Source: Planctomycetaceae bacterium (GTDB taxonomy: Bacteria > Planctomycetota > Planctomycetia > Pirellulales > Pirellulaceae). From it: DNA of 33,634 bases. Every line of letters begins with the position of its first letter. The stretch's first letter is position 1. A program made the translations under genes and the position numbers. The stretch is from assembly GCA_012959465.1 (NCBI GenBank), contig DUDC01000076.1, positions 1 to 33,634 on the forward strand, written 5' to 3'. Shown here piece after piece: positions 32,593 through 33,634 of the stretch. The notes under the pieces were generated by a model. That model saw only the letters and a program-made list of their open reading frames with translations. It had not been told where the DNA came from and did not search any database.

Positions 32593-33634
32593 TCAACCGT
32601 CCGTTTCAGCAAATTTCTTGAGTGTGGCGATCGCGGCTCGCTTGATGCGATTTCTCTCGTACATCGCACCCACATAAGGCGACTTCACCTCGAATTTTGT
32701 CGCCTCTCGCAGCACTTTCTTCGTGAGCGGCGGCAGAGTCTCGAATTCGTTGAGCAGGTATGCGGCCTCCCATTTTCCGGAGTAGGTGTCCCCATACAAC
32801 TGTGTGGTCATCAAGGCGATTGCCCAATCGGAGTTTCCGGTGACTTTCCATTCCGCCCACGCTGCCCAAACACGAACCTGCCCTAAATTGTCCTGCCGCC
32901 TCTCACGGAGGCCAGGAAGTGCCGCCTCGACCCCCCATCGCCCGAGAACGCCCGAGACATCCGAGCGAATGCGGAACCAAGGATCGTCCAGCATGTCGAT
33001 CAGCAATGGTGCGATCAGACTTCGATTACTCTCATCTTTGTTACCGAGTTGTAACAACGTGTAATAGGTTGCCCAACGGATGCGAAAATGTGGATCGTTC
33101 CGGTAGGGACGCAAGATCGAGATGATCGCCTTCGATTCGTGAGTTGAGTTCTCAAACGCCCGAATCACAAAACAGGTCGCCATTTGATCTCCAGCAGACG
33201 AATCAAGGAGGCTGACAAGCGTACTGAGGACTTCCTGTCGATCCGTTACATGGCCGAGTGCCGAGATGACCGTTTCGAGCCACGCATACGGTGCTTTGGG
33301 GTCGTTTGCAATTTGCAACAATTCGCGGACGACGCTATCCGTATCCTTATGCCTAAACAATCCCTCAATCTTTGGCTTGGGTCTCAATGCGCTACCATCG
33401 AGCATCATCTGAACATAGCTCTTTACATCTGTCTCGTCCGTCTTGGCATCCTCGACCGTGACCGGTACGTTTTCCTCCGGCACCGTCAGGCGGATTATCT
33501 TTCTGAGCGGGACTTCGAATGAAGATCGGAACCCTCGATTTACCTGCCGGGGCGATGTGAACAAAAGCACATACTCCCCCGGTTTCACGGGACGTGTCTT
33601 GAACACACCCTTGGGACCACAAACGACTACATCG
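32593..33634 (-). CDS. HEAT-repeat protein, 5' end outside window
   Basis: The frame is open to the right edge, so the gene starts outside the window; at least 347 codons are visible. From the edge, a short beta-rich segment (GVFKTRPVKPGEYVLLFTSP) looks like the end of a carboxypeptidase-regulatory-like or similar beta-sandwich domain. After a linker, helical repeats follow, with HEAT-like units such as RWATYYTLLQLGNKDES and RIRSDVSGVLGRWGVEAALPGL. No catalytic motif is seen in the visible part. The repeats suggest a scaffold or protein-binding role. It lies upstream of the ABC operon with a 181-base gap, in which I see no gene. An in-frame GTG at 33606 might be read as a start, but similar sequence continues upstream. 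Confidence 0.7.
   Translation of the reverse strand, partial: DVVVCGPKGVFKTRPVKPGEYVLLFTSPRQVNRGFRSSFEVPLRKIIRLTVPEENVPVTVEDAKTDETDVKSYVQMMLDGSALRPKPKIEGLFRHKDTDSVVRELLQIANDPKAPYAWLETVISALGHVTDRQEVLSTLVSLLDSSAGDQMATCFVIRAFENSTHESKAIISILRPYRNDPHFRIRWATYYTLLQLGNKDESNRSLIAPLLIDMLDDPWFRIRSDVSGVLGRWGVEAALPGLRERRQDNLGQVRVWAAWAEWKVTGNSDWAIALMTTQLYGDTYSGKWEAAYLLNEFETLPPLTKKVLREATKFEVKSPYVGAMYERNRIKRAAIATLKKFAETDG

Noticed and set aside
1..33634. CRISPR arrays, transposase genes, phage genes or defence systems.
   Set aside because: No regularly spaced direct repeats and no transposase, integrase, Cas or phage structural motifs were recognised. The SF1 helicase alone is not evidence for a defence island, as its neighbours are metabolic.

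Overview
The window looks like chromosomal DNA from a planctomycete, most likely a Pirellulales or Rhodopirellula-type bacterium. It carries three DUF1501 proteins, a DUF1549/DUF1553 planctomycete cytochrome c (PSD1) protein, an arylsulfatase-type sulfatase, an FG-GAP/VCBS repeat protein and many exported multidomain enzymes. Gene density is high. I saw no rRNA, tRNA, CRISPR array, integrase or intact insertion sequence. Species-level assignment is not possible from sequence reading alone.

Layout, left to right: (1) The 3' part of a DUF1501 gene (+) converges on a minus-strand pair, an exported FG-GAP repeat protein followed by an alkaline-phosphatase-superfamily protein resembling EboF. (2) A plus-strand run holds an UPF1/SMBP2-like helicase, an aldo/keto reductase, a tripartite tricarboxylate transporter (TTT) protein in which TctC and TctB are fused, and TctA. 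(3) Minus-strand genes follow: a TIM-barrel sugar isomerase/epimerase-like protein and an MFS transporter (one operon), then, beyond a large hairpin, a PSD1 cytochrome protein and a DUF1501 protein (a second pair). (4) A plus-strand operon holds a 1128-residue protein with two serine beta-lactamase/PBP-like domains and a C-terminal VanX-type D-Ala-D-Ala dipeptidase domain, then an alpha/beta hydrolase and a sulfatase. After a repeat-rich gap come a third DUF1501 gene and an RtcB-family RNA ligase. (5) A minus-strand ribose-type ABC transporter operon (binding lipoprotein, double ATPase, permease) ends with an isochorismatase-ThuA fusion protein. The 3' part of a HEAT-repeat gene lies upstream of it.

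Themes: two import systems (TTT and ribose-type ABC) each contain a protein with unusual domain architecture. The TTT has fused TctC-TctB. The ABC permease has a roughly 110-residue alpha/beta domain inserted after its first membrane helix. The serine-hydrolase/VanX fusion keeps recognisable active-site motifs in all three catalytic domains, so it may be a single exported enzyme acting on peptidoglycan-type or D-amino-acid peptides. Several intergenic regions hold dispersed palindromic repeats of at least two families, with copies at distant places in the window. Functions are assigned from motifs and family knowledge. Substrates of the transporters, the hydrolases and the sulfatase cannot be read from the sequence.
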